From: Chitiniphilus purpureus
GTDB taxonomy: Bacteria; Pseudomonadota; Gammaproteobacteria; Burkholderiales; Chitinibacteraceae
Length of the DNA: 64,000 nt
NCBI RefSeq assembly: GCF_025642115.1
Contig: NZ_CP106753.1
Span: 620,001-684,000 of the forward strand
Direction of reading: 5' to 3'
The translations under genes and the position numbers were made by a program. The notes below the pieces were generated by a model that saw only the letters and a program-made list of their open reading frames with translations, was not told the origin of the DNA and ran no database searches. Shown piece after piece: positions 21,906-33,740 of this stretch. Positions within the stretch are counted from its first letter, which is position 1. Each line of letters opens with the position of its first letter.

Positions 21906-22115
21906 GGGGGTGTTCCGGTGGTGAGGGGTAGGCAGCGGACCGCCGCGCGGTGCGTGCCAAGCATAGCTTAGCGCCTCACGGTCTTTTCGCCACGGCATGC
22001 GGTCGGTCGGGTAGCGCATGCACAGTGCGATGCGACGCCCGTCTGCAGGATGCATGGTGCAGGCGCCGGCCTTCCGGCGTGTCCCGCAGGCTTCGGAAGG
22101 GCTTTCGCCGGGTTG

Positions 22116-22604
22116 CTAGTCCGGCAGCGGCAGTGCCAGGGTTTCCTTCACTTCCTCCATCACGATATAGCTGCGCGATTCCGCGGCACCCGGCAGGCGC
22201 AGCAGGATGTCGCCCAGCAGCCGTCGATAGTGGCTCATGTCGGGCAGCCGTGCCTTCAGCAGATAGTCGAAATCCCCTGCAATCAGGTGGCATTCGAGCA
22301 CTTCGGGGATGGCAGCCACGGCGTGGCGCAGATCATCGAACAGCTCGCTCGATTTGCGCGAGAGCTTCAGTTCCACGAACACCAGCAGCGGCGCCGCCAG
22401 CTTCTGCGGATTGAGCCGCGCGTGATAGCCCAGGATCACGCCGGTCTCCTCCAGCCGCTTCACCCGTTCGGCACACGGCGTGGCGGTCAGCCCTACCTGC
22501 TCGGCAAGTTCGGTGATCGACAGTCGCGCGTTGTGTTGCAAGGCACGCAGGATCTTGTGGTCGATCCGGTCCAACTCACGCCCGCCGTGGTATCGCGTCC
22601 TCAT
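22116..22604 (-). CDS. Lrp/AsnC family transcriptional regulator
   Basis: 162 residues, the size of Lrp. The N-terminal winged helix-turn-helix is [20 protein letters not shown] through [14 protein letters not shown]. The C-terminal RAM domain begins near LLVFVELKL and contains the ligand-loop pattern [17 protein letters not shown]. The ATG at 22604 is chosen because GGAGG lies just upstream. It is divergent from dadA across a 96-base AT-rich gap, the arrangement expected of a local regulator of D-amino-acid or alanine catabolism, possibly with wider Lrp functions. Confidence 0.92.
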   Translation of the reverse strand: MRTRYHGGRELDRIDHKILRALQHNARLSITELAEQVGLTATPCAERVKRLEETGVILGYHARLNPQKLAAPLLVFVELKLSRKSSELFDDLRHAVAAIPEVLECHLIAGDFDYLLKARLPDMSHYRRLLGDILLRLPGAAESRSYIVMEEVKETLALPLPD

Positions 22605-22700
22605 TTTTCCTCCAAAACTCGCCGGTTCAATAGGGAAAAACACTGGTACGACAACAATATACTGTGTCTATTCACTATATCCAGCAATATGGGGTGGATC
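22605..22700. promoter_or_regulatory. AT-rich divergent promoter region between the Lrp-type gene and dadA
   Basis: Conspicuously AT-rich compared with its surroundings. It contains TATACT (near 22657) and CACTATATCC, candidate -10 boxes for dadA, but no clear -35. This is the expected site for Lrp binding and autoregulation. Confidence 0.45.
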
Positions 22701-24011
22701 ATGAACGTGATCGTGATCGGAGCCGGGGTGGTCGGTGTGAGCACGGCGTGGTATCTGCGCCAGGCCGGGTGCGACGTGACAGTGGTGGAACGGCATGCGG
22801 CACCGGCGGAAGAGGCAAGCTATGCCAACGCGGGCCAGATCTCGCCCGGCTACGCCGCGCCCTGGGCCGCACCCGGCGTGCCGCTCAAGGCGATCAAATG
22901 GCTGCTGTCACGGCATGCGCCACTGCGTATCCGGCCAGACCACAGCCTGTTCCAGTTGAGCTGGATGGCCAGGATGCTCGCCAACTGCACCCCGACCGCC
23001 TATGCACGCAACAAGTCGCGTATGGTGGCGTTGGCCGAATACAGCCGCGACGAACTGCGGCGGCTGCGCCACACGCTGGGGCTGCAATACGAGGCGCGCA
23101 GCCTTGGCACGCTGCAGGTGTTGCGCACTGCGCCGCAGCTGGCCGCTGCCCGGCGCGACGCCGACCTGCTGGCGGGCCTGGGTGTGCCGCACGCGCTGCT
23201 GGGCGTGGACGAGCTGGCCGAGGTGGAACCGGCGTTGGCACGGGTGGCGCACAAGCTGGTGGGCGCATTGCACCTGCCCAACGATGAAACCGGCGATTGC
23301 CGGTTGTTCACCGAACGGTTGGCGCAGCATGCCGCCGCCGCCGGCGTGGTGTTCCGCTACCTGACCGAGGTGGAACAACTGGTCGTCACGCAGGGGCGCA
23401 TCCGCGAGGTGCTGCTGGACGATGGCGAGGTGTTCACGCCCGATGCCGTGGTGCTGGCGGCCGGCTGCACCAGCCGTGCGCTGGCGCGCGAGCTGGGCCT
23501 GTCGCTGCCGATCTATCCGGTCAAAGGCTACTCGCTGACGCTGCCCCTGGCCGACCCCCAATCCGCGCCACGTTCCACCGTGCTGGACGAGACCTACAAG
23601 ATCGCGCTGACCCGGTTCGATGCGCGGCTGCGCGTGGGTGGCATGGCGGAACTGGCCGGCTACGACCACGCACTGGATCCGCGCCGGGTGGCCACGCTGC
23701 GGATGGTCGCCGGCGATCTGTTCCCCGACGCCACCGATCCGCAGCAGGGGCAGGCGTGGACCGGATTGCGGCCGATGACCCCGGATGGCGCCCCGCTGGT
23801 CTGCGGCACCCCACTGCGCAATCTGTTTCTCAACACCGGCCATGGCACGCTGGGCTGGACCATGGCGTGTGGCTCGGCCCACGTGCTGGCCGACCTGGTA
23901 CTGGGCCGTGCACCGCAGATCGATGTCAGCGGCCTGTCGCTGACCCGTTACCGCCGCACTCCCCAGGCTGTGCCACAGCCGCAGGGCGGCAGCCGGCCGG
24001 CACACGCCTGA
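22701..24011 (+). CDS. dadA: D-amino acid dehydrogenase small subunit DadA
   Basis: FAD enzyme that oxidatively deaminates D-amino acids, chiefly D-alanine, passing electrons to the respiratory chain at the inner membrane. 436 residues. The N-terminal FAD motif is [19 protein letters not shown], followed by the DadA-specific [20 protein letters not shown]. The C-terminal [14 protein letters not shown] and [15 protein letters not shown] segments close the FAD site. The frame is open far upstream, but ATG 22701 gives the standard N-terminus. No alanine racemase gene (dadX) follows. Confidence 0.95.
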   Translation: MNVIVIGAGVVGVSTAWYLRQAGCDVTVVERHAAPAEEASYANAGQISPGYAAPWAAPGVPLKAIKWLLSRHAPLRIRPDHSLFQLSWMARMLANCTPTAYARNKSRMVALAEYSRDELRRLRHTLGLQYEARSLGTLQVLRTAPQLAAARRDADLLAGLGVPHALLGVDELAEVEPALARVAHKLVGALHLPNDETGDCRLFTERLAQHAAAAGVVFRYLTEVEQLVVTQGRIREVLLDDGEVFTPDAVVLAAGCTSRALARELGLSLPIYPVKGYSLTLPLADPQSAPRSTVLDETYKIALTRFDARLRVGGMAELAGYDHALDPRRVATLRMVAGDLFPDATDPQQGQAWTGLRPMTPDGAPLVCGTPLRNLFLNTGHGTLGWTMACGSAHVLADLVLGRAPQIDVSGLSLTRYRRTPQAVPQPQGGSRPAHA

Positions 24012-24024
24012 GCGCGACAGGGCG

Positions 24025-24480
24025 TCAGCCGCGTGGCTTGGTGGCAGCCAGCAGGCGGTCGAGCTGGCGGGCAAACGCCTGCCTGTCGCTGCCGGACAGG
24101 CTGGCCGGGCCGCCGGTGTCGACGCCACTGTCGCGCAGCCCCTGCATGAAGTCCCGCAGGCTCAGCCGTTCGCGGATATTCTCGGGCGAGAGGTGCTCGC
24201 CGCGCGGATCGAGCACCAGGGCCCCGCGTTCGATCACGGCGGCTGCAAGCGGAATGTCGGCAGTGATGACAAGGTCGCCCGCGGCAACGCGCTCGACGAT
24301 GGCCGCATCGGCCACATCGAAACCGCGCGGCACCTGCAGCGCGGCAATCCAGGGCGACGGCGGCACGGCCAGCAGCTGGTTGGCGATCAGCGTGGTACGC
24401 ACCTGGGCGCGTTCCGCGGCCCGGAACAGAATGTCCTTGATCGCCCGCGGACAGGCATCGGCATCGACCCAGATTTGCAT
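24025..24480 (-). CDS. yaiI: YaiI/YqxD family protein (UPF0178)
   Basis: A 151-residue protein of the DUF188 family. The signature start is [20 protein letters not shown]; later segments [17 protein letters not shown] and [16 protein letters not shown] are conserved in the family. The fold resembles PIN-like nucleases, but the function is not established. The ATG at 24480 gives the family N-terminus. It converges with dadA, 13 bases between stops. Confidence 0.92.
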   Translation of the reverse strand: MQIWVDADACPRAIKDILFRAAERAQVRTTLIANQLLAVPPSPWIAALQVPRGFDVADAAIVERVAAGDLVITADIPLAAAVIERGALVLDPRGEHLSPENIRERLSLRDFMQGLRDSGVDTGGPASLSGSDRQAFARQLDRLLAATKPRG

Positions 24481-24714
24481 GACGGCATCCCTCGAAAGAC
24501 CGCCGATTGTAGCCGCCAAGCCGTAGTGGCTGCCGCCTAGACACAACCCTGGCCCGCCTGCAGGGCGTATCACCCGGGTTATGCCTGCTTGTGCCCGGCA
24601 GGCAGGTACCGGGCGCGCCAGTGTGAATGGGGGCTGGCCGATGCTGCGCGTCGCCATCGACCCATCGGGAGCTCCAGCGATGCGTACCTTGCAACGATGG
24701 CTGCCGGCTTGGCG

Positions 24715-25029
24715 CTATGCCGTCCACCACACCGCCAGCCATACCGTGCGATCGGCCGTGTAGGTCACCTGATGGCGCCGACCTGGCGCAATCAGCACAT
24801 GATCGCCCACACCGAGAGTGAGATCGTGCGCCATATCGGCAAAACGCAGCCGCGCTTCACCTTCCAGCACCACCACCCACTCGGCTTGCGCTTGGTCATA
24901 CCAGAAGCCTTCGGGTGAGACCTGCCCGGTGGATACGATACGCTCGACCCGCACACCAGGCCCTGCCGCCATGGTCTCGATCCATTCCTCGCCCAGCCCG
25001 GCGGGGATCGCTGCAAACAGATTGTCCAT
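24715..25029 (-). CDS. small cupin-domain protein
   Basis: 104 residues forming a single cupin barrel. The metal-site pattern is partly kept: FWYDQAQAEWVVVLEGEARL replaces the usual HxH...E start, and GDHVLIAPGRRHQV provides the second-motif His. The function is unknown; such proteins are often small dioxygenase-like or sensor barrels. An in-frame ATG four codons upstream (25041) is an alternative start. The stretch of about 230 bases between it and yaiI holds no other gene I can support. Confidence 0.75.
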   Translation of the reverse strand: MDNLFAAIPAGLGEEWIETMAAGPGVRVERIVSTGQVSPEGFWYDQAQAEWVVVLEGEARLRFADMAHDLTLGVGDHVLIAPGRRHQVTYTADRTVWLAVWWTA

Positions 25030-25255
25030 GGGGGATTCCATTGGGGAGATGGGCGTAGGGGGCGGGCTTTCGGTGACTGTTCAATCATAGGACTGGAATG
25101 CCTACAGGAGTCCGGGCAGTCCAGTTTGATAAAACACCGCGGGCAGGTTGCCGGCCGGACCCTGCCCGAGTAGTGCGGGCTTGTGATCACTTTGGAATGT
25201 GCGCCGGCTGAAATCCCTATCCAATTGAATTTTCAGTATTTTCCGCCTGGTGCCT

Positions 25256-25284
25256 TTGGCGTGGCCGGGCAAATCTGCCACAAT
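25256..25284 (+). promoter_or_regulatory. candidate sigma-70 promoter for ygiQ
   Basis: TTGGCG and CACAAT separated by 17 bases, each matching four of six consensus positions, ending 26 bases before the ygiQ start. The flanking DNA is AT-rich for this genome. Confidence 0.3.
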
Positions 25285-25310
25285 GCGCGATTCGCTTTGC
25301 TCATGCCGCC

Positions 25311-27449
<2,139 letters not shown>

Positions 27450-27620
27450 ACACCGTCGCCGGCACCGTTTCGCCAGGTATGGCGGGGCCGCGGCCATGCC
27501 GTCGTTGTCATATCGGCATCGCCTGTGCCGTGCAATGCACGTTGCCCGATTTGCCCTGGTTCCGGATTTGCGCATAGTGTTTGGAGACGTGCCCGCACCT
27601 TCGGAACGTGCCCTACGCCT

Positions 27621-29780
27621 ATGAAGCTTGCCCGCCCTGCCTTGCTGCCCGTGATCCTCGCCTTGCTGACGGGGGTGGCGCTCACCACCGCGCTCGACCT
27701 GTGGCTGGCCCGGCTTCAGCTGCGGCAGGGGCAGGCGCGGCTGGCGCAGACGGCAAGGCTGATGACGGTGCAGCTCGAAGCGCGGGTGCAGCGCTTTGAC
27801 GAAACGCTGCGCGCGTTGCGCGGTGCCTTCATCGCCAATCCCGAGCTGGACCGGGCCACGTTCGCCGCCATGCTCGACCAGCACAACTTCCTGACGCGCC
27901 AGCCCGGTTTTCTGATGCTGACCTTCGTGCGCCATGTGCCGGCCGCCGACCTTGCCGCGTACCTCGCCGGCCTTGCCGCGGTCGAAGGGCTGGATCCGGA
28001 CAGCCTGCAGGCCCGGCCGCCCGGTGCGCGCCCTGCCTACTACTTCACCGATTACATCTACCCGTCCAACACGGCCACCCGTCGCTATGTCGGATACGAC
28101 ATCGCCGCGCAGCGCGATACCTTGCAGTTCATCGGATTCATCCGCGACCGCAATCTTGCGCTGTTCAGCGCCCCGCTGCGGTTTACGCAGCTCAAGGGGC
28201 AACCGCTGGGTTATGCGCTGTATTACCCCGTCTACCAGCGCGGCATGCCGTTGGACAGCGTGGCTGAGCGCCGTACCGCCTTCAAGGGCCTGCTGGTGAT
28301 CGCCTTTCGCAGCAACGATATCTTCGATTGGGTGGAGGATCAGTTGCCCGGCGGCGCGAGCATGGCGCTGTGGGACACCGGGCACAGCCTGGCGCCGGGG
28401 GCCAGGACCGCGCCGGTGCTGCTGGGGCGCCGTGGCGAGCGTGGGGCCGCCGAGGTCCACGCCGAAGCACTGGCCGACCTGCCGGGCCGGCAATGGCGGG
28501 CAGTGTTGGATGCCCCTGCAGGCGGGCAGGGCGACCGGTTATGGGTATGGCTGCTGGGCGGTAGCATGACCGTGGCGTTGGCCATCCTCGCGGCGCGGCG
28601 TCATCCGGCTCCGGCCGCCGTGCCGCTTGAGCCGGCGATACCCCTGGCGCCGTCGCATGCCGAGCCGGATTTCGGCCTGGCGTTGCTGCAGGCGGTGGAC
28701 ATGGTGTCGGAGATGGTGGTGGTCCGGGATGCCAGCCACGCCATCGTCTATGGCAACCGGGCGGTGCGCCAGCGCTTCGAGACACCGCAGCTGCCGCTGC
28801 TGGGCCGGCGCGATGCGCTATGGAGCGCTTCGGAGCTGGTGCTGCTGGCCGGGCCGGTGGAAAAACGGGTACTGCAGCGCGGTATGGACGATGGCCGGGA
28901 GTATCACTACGCGGTGACGTTGCTGCCGCTGCGCGAGCCTGCCGGCTACAGCGTCACCATGGCGCGCGACATCAGCCGTGGCCGCGCGCGCGACCTGGAG
29001 CTGACCGGACAGCTGCAGCGGCTGACCGAGCTGCTGGACGTGGCCTGCGACTGGCACTGGACCCAGGACGCTGAGCATCGGCTCACCGGATTGTCCGAAC
29101 CGTATTTCCAGAAGAAGCAGATCGACATGACGCAGCTGCTGGGACGGCGCTACTGGGAGTTCAGTGACGGTGGCATTTCGTCGGCGCAGTGGGAGGCGCA
29201 CAAGCGCACGCTGGCGCAGCAGCTGCCCTACCGCGACTTCGTGTTCGTGCTCGAACTCGACCAGCACCGCGTGGTGGTCAGTCTGAGTGGGCGGCCCTGC
29301 TACGACCCGGCCGGGCGCTTCACCGGCTACCGCGGCGTCGGCCGTGACGTGACCGCCGCGCGGCAGGCGCAGGAGGCGCTGCTGCTGGAAAAGACCCGCA
29401 CCGACGCCATCCTCGACGCACTGGCGGACGGGGTGGTCACCACCGACCCGCACGGGCTGGTGCAGTACTTCAACCCGGTGGCGGCCGCCTTGCTCGGCTG
29501 GACCGAGGACGAGACGCTGGGCAAGCCGATCGAGCGCTGCCTGATGATGGTGGATGTCGAGACGCGCCTGCCGTTGCCGTCGCTGCCACGCCAGGTGCTC
29601 GGCGCCGACGGCCCAGGCCACCGGCAGCGCAAGGGCGTGCTGCTCAACAAATTCGGGCTGACCTTTTCGATCCACGAATCGGTGTCACGCATCACCGATC
29701 CGGCGGACCGGATGTTGGGCGTGGTGGTGGTGCTGCGCGACGAGACCCACTGGGTGGGTGGCGAGGGCGATACGCTTTAG
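27621..29780 (+). CDS. CHASE-PAS multidomain membrane sensor without output domain
   Basis: 719 residues. Transmembrane helix 1 is at about residues 8-28. A periplasmic CHASE domain covers about 70-235 (FLMLTFVRHVP and RYVGYDIAAQRDTLQFIGFI fit the family), and helix 2 is at about 308-325. Cytoplasmic PAS-like domains lie at about 350-450, 470-590 and 595-715. The last, TDAILDALADGVVTTDPHG onward, is a textbook PAS. The protein stops right after this PAS domain. Family members normally continue into GGDEF, EAL or histidine kinase modules, and none follows here in any frame before cysK. It may signal through a partner or be truncated. Confidence 0.85.
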   Translation: MKLARPALLPVILALLTGVALTTALDLWLARLQLRQGQARLAQTARLMTVQLEARVQRFDETLRALRGAFIANPELDRATFAAMLDQHNFLTRQPGFLMLTFVRHVPAADLAAYLAGLAAVEGLDPDSLQARPPGARPAYYFTDYIYPSNTATRRYVGYDIAAQRDTLQFIGFIRDRNLALFSAPLRFTQLKGQPLGYALYYPVYQRGMPLDSVAERRTAFKGLLVIAFRSNDIFDWVEDQLPGGASMALWDTGHSLAPGARTAPVLLGRRGERGAAEVHAEALADLPGRQWRAVLDAPAGGQGDRLWVWLLGGSMTVALAILAARRHPAPAAVPLEPAIPLAPSHAEPDFGLALLQAVDMVSEMVVVRDASHAIVYGNRAVRQRFETPQLPLLGRRDALWSASELVLLAGPVEKRVLQRGMDDGREYHYAVTLLPLREPAGYSVTMARDISRGRARDLELTGQLQRLTELLDVACDWHWTQDAEHRLTGLSEPYFQKKQIDMTQLLGRRYWEFSDGGISSAQWEAHKRTLAQQLPYRDFVFVLELDQHRVVVSLSGRPCYDPAGRFTGYRGVGRDVTAARQAQEALLLEKTRTDAILDALADGVVTTDPHGLVQYFNPVAAALLGWTEDETLGKPIERCLMMVDVETRLPLPSLPRQVLGADGPGHRQRKGVLLNKFGLTFSIHESVSRITDPADRMLGVVVVLRDETHWVGGEGDTL

Positions 29781-29804
29781 CCCAGCTGCAGCGCGGCGTC
29801 CGGT

Positions 29805-29843
29805 CGGCGTGGCGGCAACGCATCCGTGCCTGCCGCCACGCCG
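29805..29843. terminator. long inverted repeat between convergent genes, probable bidirectional terminator
   Basis: Perfect 13-base-pair stem CGGCGTGGCGGCA/TGCCGCCACGCCG with a 13-base loop. It sits in the 73-base gap between the convergent CHASE-PAS gene and cysK. There is no T tract, so termination is likely but unproven. Confidence 0.5.
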
Positions 29844-29853
29844 GAGCGAATGG

Positions 29854-30786
29854 TCAGTCCAGCAGGCCCTCGAACAGCTTGGTCGACAGATAGCGCTCGC
29901 CGAAGGACGGGATGATCACCGCAATCAGCTTGCCGGCATGTTCCGGGCGGCTGGCGACCTGCACTGCGGCCCACACGGCAGCGCCGGACGAGATGCCGGC
30001 CAGGATGCCTTCCTGCGTGGCCAGTGCCCGCGCAGTGGCAAAGGCATCCTCATTGGTCACCCGGATCACTTCGTCGTAGATGGCGGTGTTGAGCACCGCC
30101 GGCACGAAGCCCGCGCCGATGCCCTGGATGGGATGCGGCCCCTTCTGCCCGCCTGAAAGCACCGGGCTTGCGTCCGGCTCGACGGCGATGGCCTGGAACG
30201 ACGGCTTGCGCGCCTTGAGCACCTCGGCCACGCCGGTGATGGTGCCGCCGGTGCCCACGCCCGAGATCAGGATGTCGATCTGGCCATCGGTATCGCGCCA
30301 CAGCTCCTCGGCCGTGGTCTGGCGGTGGATCTCGGGATTGGCCGGGTTCTCGAACTGCTGCGGCATGAAATGGTTCGAATGTTCCTGGCACAGTGCCTTG
30401 GCCCGGGCGATGGCGCCGCCCATGCCCTCGGGGCCGGGGGTGAGCACCAGTTCGGCGCCATAGCCGCGCAGCAGCGCGCGGCGCTCGCGCGACATGGTCT
30501 CGGGCATGGTCAGGATGAGTTTGTAGCCGCGTGCCGCACACACCATCGCCAGGCCGATGCCGGTATTGCCGGAGGTGGGCTCGACGATCACCGTCTGCGG
30601 GCCGATCAGCCCGGCGGCTTCGGCGGCGTCGATCATGCTGACCGCGATGCGGTCCTTCACCGAATGGGACGGGTTCATGTATTCGAGCTTGGCCACCACG
30701 GTGGCCGCACTGCCGGCAGTGATGCGGTTCAGTCTGACCAGCGGGGTATTGCCGATCAGCTGGGTGACGTCATTGGCGATGCGCAT
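29854..30786 (-). CDS. cysK: cysteine synthase A (O-acetylserine sulfhydrylase)
   Basis: PLP enzyme that makes cysteine from O-acetylserine and sulfide. 310 residues. The PLP lysine is Lys44 in [14 protein letters not shown]. The substrate loop is [11 protein letters not shown] and the phosphate-binding loop is [10 protein letters not shown]. The region [15 protein letters not shown] is typical of CysK. The ATG at 30786 has an AAGGAG ribosome binding site about eight bases upstream. It is a single gene, with no cysE or sulfate genes adjacent. Confidence 0.95.
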   Translation of the reverse strand: MRIANDVTQLIGNTPLVRLNRITAGSAATVVAKLEYMNPSHSVKDRIAVSMIDAAEAAGLIGPQTVIVEPTSGNTGIGLAMVCAARGYKLILTMPETMSRERRALLRGYGAELVLTPGPEGMGGAIARAKALCQEHSNHFMPQQFENPANPEIHRQTTAEELWRDTDGQIDILISGVGTGGTITGVAEVLKARKPSFQAIAVEPDASPVLSGGQKGPHPIQGIGAGFVPAVLNTAIYDEVIRVTNEDAFATARALATQEGILAGISSGAAVWAAVQVASRPEHAGKLIAVIIPSFGERYLSTKLFEGLLD

Positions 30787-30896
30787 GCTGCACTCCTTGC
30801 AAGGTAAGGGTGGAACCTGCCCGCGGGCAGGGGCTTGCCCAGAGTGTACGTCGCCCCGCCGGCACCGGCACGACCCGCATGGCATTGGCCGCCCTG

Positions 30897-31781
30897 TCAG
30901 GCAAGCGCGGTATCGAGCACCATCATGATCACGAATCCCAGCATCAGCCCGCCGGTGGCGAACGCTTCGTGCCCCTTGCGATGCGATTCGGGAATGATCT
31001 CGTGGCTGATCACGAACAGCATGGCGCCCGCGGCAAAGCCCAAGCCCCAGGGCAGCAACTGCGCCGAATGGCTGACCACCACTGCGCCGAGTACCGCGCC
31101 CACCGGCTCGACAAGGCCCGTGGCCATGCCGAGCAGCACCGCGACGCCGCGGGTATAGCCCACCGCCAGCAATGCCGCCGCCACCACCAGCCCCTCGGGC
31201 ACGTCCTGGATCGCAATGCCGGTCGCCAGCGCGCTGGCATGCACCGGATCGGTACCGGCGAACGCAACGCCGATCGCCAGCCCCTCGGGCAGGTTGTGCA
31301 GTGCAATCGCAAACACGAACAGCCAGGTGCGCCGCAAGGTCCTGGCACGCCAGCCTTCCACGCCTTTGATGAAGTGTTCGTGCGGCAGCAGCCGGTCCAG
31401 CAGCAGCAGCAGTCCGCCGCCCAGCAGGATGCCCGCGGCCACGGTCAACCCGGCCTGCCACGGCCCCGCGCCCAGCCGCTCGGCCGAGTCGATGCCCGGC
31501 ACCACCAGCGAAAACGCACTCGCCGCCAGCATCACGCCGGCCCCGAAGCCGAACAGCGTATCCTGGGTACGTTCGGACAGGCGTTGCGACAGCAGCACCG
31601 GCAAGGTGCCCAGCGCCGTCGCGCCTGCGGCGATCAGGCCGCCGGTCAATGCGCCCAGCGTACGCGCATCGCCCACGCCGATCCTTTGCCATAGCGCCTG
31701 TACACCCAGCACCAGCGCAGCCAGTACGATGCCGAACCCCAGCATCTTGCGCAGCAGGAAGGAACGGGAAAGCAGATTCAT
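30897..31781 (-). CDS. ZIP family metal transporter (GufA-like)
   Basis: 294 residues with about eight membrane helices. The ZIP metal-binding motifs are [10 protein letters not shown] in helix 4 and [10 protein letters not shown] in helix 5. [13 protein letters not shown] near the C-terminus is typical of GufA-type ZIPs. Probably imports Zn2+ or other divalent metals across the inner membrane. The ATG at 31781 precedes a short basic stretch and the first helix; the upstream open frame is not coding. No metal regulator is adjacent. Confidence 0.88.
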   Translation of the reverse strand: MNLLSRSFLLRKMLGFGIVLAALVLGVQALWQRIGVGDARTLGALTGGLIAAGATALGTLPVLLSQRLSERTQDTLFGFGAGVMLAASAFSLVVPGIDSAERLGAGPWQAGLTVAAGILLGGGLLLLLDRLLPHEHFIKGVEGWRARTLRRTWLFVFAIALHNLPEGLAIGVAFAGTDPVHASALATGIAIQDVPEGLVVAAALLAVGYTRGVAVLLGMATGLVEPVGAVLGAVVVSHSAQLLPWGLGFAAGAMLFVISHEIIPESHRKGHEAFATGGLMLGFVIMMVLDTALA

Positions 31782-32099
31782 GTTGTCTCCATTGCATTGC
31801 ACAACAGCCCGCCCGCTGACGGGCCTGGTGGAATGGGCTTCTGGTCGGGTCGGCGAGGCCGGCGCGATTGCACCGCCGTCGGGCCCGGTCTTTACAATGG
31901 ACGCAAACCACGTTGCCGGAAGTGGGCGTATTGCCATCGCGGATACCGCCGCCGCCATGGTGGACGGCCCGTGCCCCGTGCTGTCATGGGTGCGGCGGCG
32001 GACATTGGCGGGGCGTTCCCAGACGCGCGCGGGAGCGATCATGAAACCGCAGGGCATGGTCCTGGGATCACCCCATCGGGGCTGCAAGGAGGGCGTCGG

Positions 32100-33320
32100 A
32101 TGAAAAGCTACAAGGTGGGCGGCGCGGTGCGCGACCGGCTGCTGGGTCTGCCGGTGCAGGACACCGACTGGGTCGTGGTCGGCGCCAGCGCCGAGGACAT
32201 GGCCGCCGCCGGCTACCGCCCGGTCGGCAAGGATTTCCCGGTGTTCCTGCATCCGGTCACGCAGCAGGAGTACGCGCTCGCCCGCACCGAACGCAAAAGT
32301 GGGCGCGGCTACAAGGGTTTCACCGTGTTTGCCGACCCCAGTGTGACGCTGGAGGAGGATCTGGCGCGGCGCGATCTCACCATCAATGCCATGGCCGAGG
32401 ACGAGCAAGGGCAGCTGATCGACCCGTTCGGCGGGCAGGCCGACCTTGCGGCACGTTGCCTGCGCCATGTATCGCCGGCATTTGCCGAAGACCCGGTGCG
32501 CATCCTGCGTCTTGCCCGCTTCGCCGCGCGCTTCGGTTTTGCCGCCGCGCCCGAGACCATGGCGCTGATGCGGCAGATGGTGGCACAGGGCGAGGTCGAT
32601 CACCTGGTGCCCGAACGGGTATGGCAGGAACTGGCCAAGGGGCTGATGGAAGCGCAGCCCAGCCGGATGTTCGCCGTGCTGCGCGAATGTGGCGCACTGG
32701 CACGCATCGCGCCAGAGATCGATGCGCTGTGGGGCGTGCCGCAGCGTGCCGACTACCATCCTGAGGTCGATACCGGGGTGCATGTGATGCTGGTGCTCGA
32801 CTACACCGCCCGGCAGGGCTGGCCGCTTCCCACCCGATATGCCGCGCTGTGCCATGACCTGGGCAAGGCACTGACGCCGGCCGATGTGTTGCCGCGGCAT
32901 ATCGGTCACGAGGCGGCAGGCGTGCCGCTGGTCGAGCAGCTGTCGCAGCGGCTGCGCGTGCCGGCCGAATGCCGCGATCTGGCCCGCCTTGCCTGCCGCG
33001 AGCACCTGCTGGTGCACCGGGCGCAGGAGCTGAAGCCGGGTACGGTGCTCGAGTTGTTCCAGCGTTGCGATGCCTTGCGCAAGCCCGAGCGGTTCGAAGC
33101 GCTGCTGAACGCCTGCGTGGCCGATGCCCGCGGCCGGACCGGTTTCGAGGCGGCCGCCTACCCGCAGGCCGAACGCCTGCGCCAGTTGCTCGCGGCGGCC
33201 CGTGCGGTGGACGCCGGCGTGCTGGCACGTGGATGCACCGCGCCCGATCAGATCGCCCCGCGGGTGGCGCAGGCGCGGCGGGACGCAATCGCGGCCATGA
33301 TGCATACCCTGGCTGGTTGA
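32100..33320 (+). CDS. cca: CCA tRNA nucleotidyltransferase (HD-domain type)
   Basis: Adds or repairs the 3' CCA end of tRNAs. 406 residues. The N-terminal nucleotidyltransferase domain has [20 protein letters not shown] with the catalytic acidic residues, then [10 protein letters not shown] and [14 protein letters not shown]. The C-terminal HD domain has LCHDLGKAL, as in the E. coli-type enzyme that also has phosphohydrolase activity. Start ATG 32100 has AAGGAGG about eight bases upstream. Confidence 0.95.
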   Translation: MKSYKVGGAVRDRLLGLPVQDTDWVVVGASAEDMAAAGYRPVGKDFPVFLHPVTQQEYALARTERKSGRGYKGFTVFADPSVTLEEDLARRDLTINAMAEDEQGQLIDPFGGQADLAARCLRHVSPAFAEDPVRILRLARFAARFGFAAAPETMALMRQMVAQGEVDHLVPERVWQELAKGLMEAQPSRMFAVLRECGALARIAPEIDALWGVPQRADYHPEVDTGVHVMLVLDYTARQGWPLPTRYAALCHDLGKALTPADVLPRHIGHEAAGVPLVEQLSQRLRVPAECRDLARLACREHLLVHRAQELKPGTVLELFQRCDALRKPERFEALLNACVADARGRTGFEAAAYPQAERLRQLLAAARAVDAGVLARGCTAPDQIAPRVAQARRDAIAAMMHTLAG

Positions 33321-33740
33321 GCGACGAACGGCAGTTCCATATGCCTTGCATGCCACCCCGGTGCGGTGCAGCCAAATGTGCCCGGACAAGCATGGTCAAG
33401 GGTTTGCGGATTGCCAACGAGGACGCGTCAATACCAGTGGTGGTCGCATCACCGCCGCACATCGTGATGTCCTCGCCGTTCATCGCCAGCCGGACGGCGT
33501 CACGTGACGAAGCGTAAAAATATGTTAACCAATTGATTTTTATGGAAGATTAGCGCTTCATCACATTGTTGACAGCACTGCTTACATCAATGAACATCCA
33601 CTCTGCATGCCAAAGGCCGCCGTACGGAGAGTGAGCTGTCTCGAAGGACGCCGCGCTGGATTCCACGATTGGTATTACACCCGAAGCAAAAACGGCGGTG
33701 ACGGCGTGCACCGAACCGATACAGGATGGAGAACTGACCC
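33321..33740. other. chitinase upstream regulatory region
   Basis: No gene supported. The part around 33505-33600 is markedly AT-rich. It contains a perfect TTGACA at 33569-33574, but the hexamer 17 bases downstream (GAACAT) is a poor -10, so the promoter likely needs an activator or uses another -10. The chitinase ribosome binding site (GGAG, 33728-33731) lies nine bases before its start. Confidence 0.45.
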
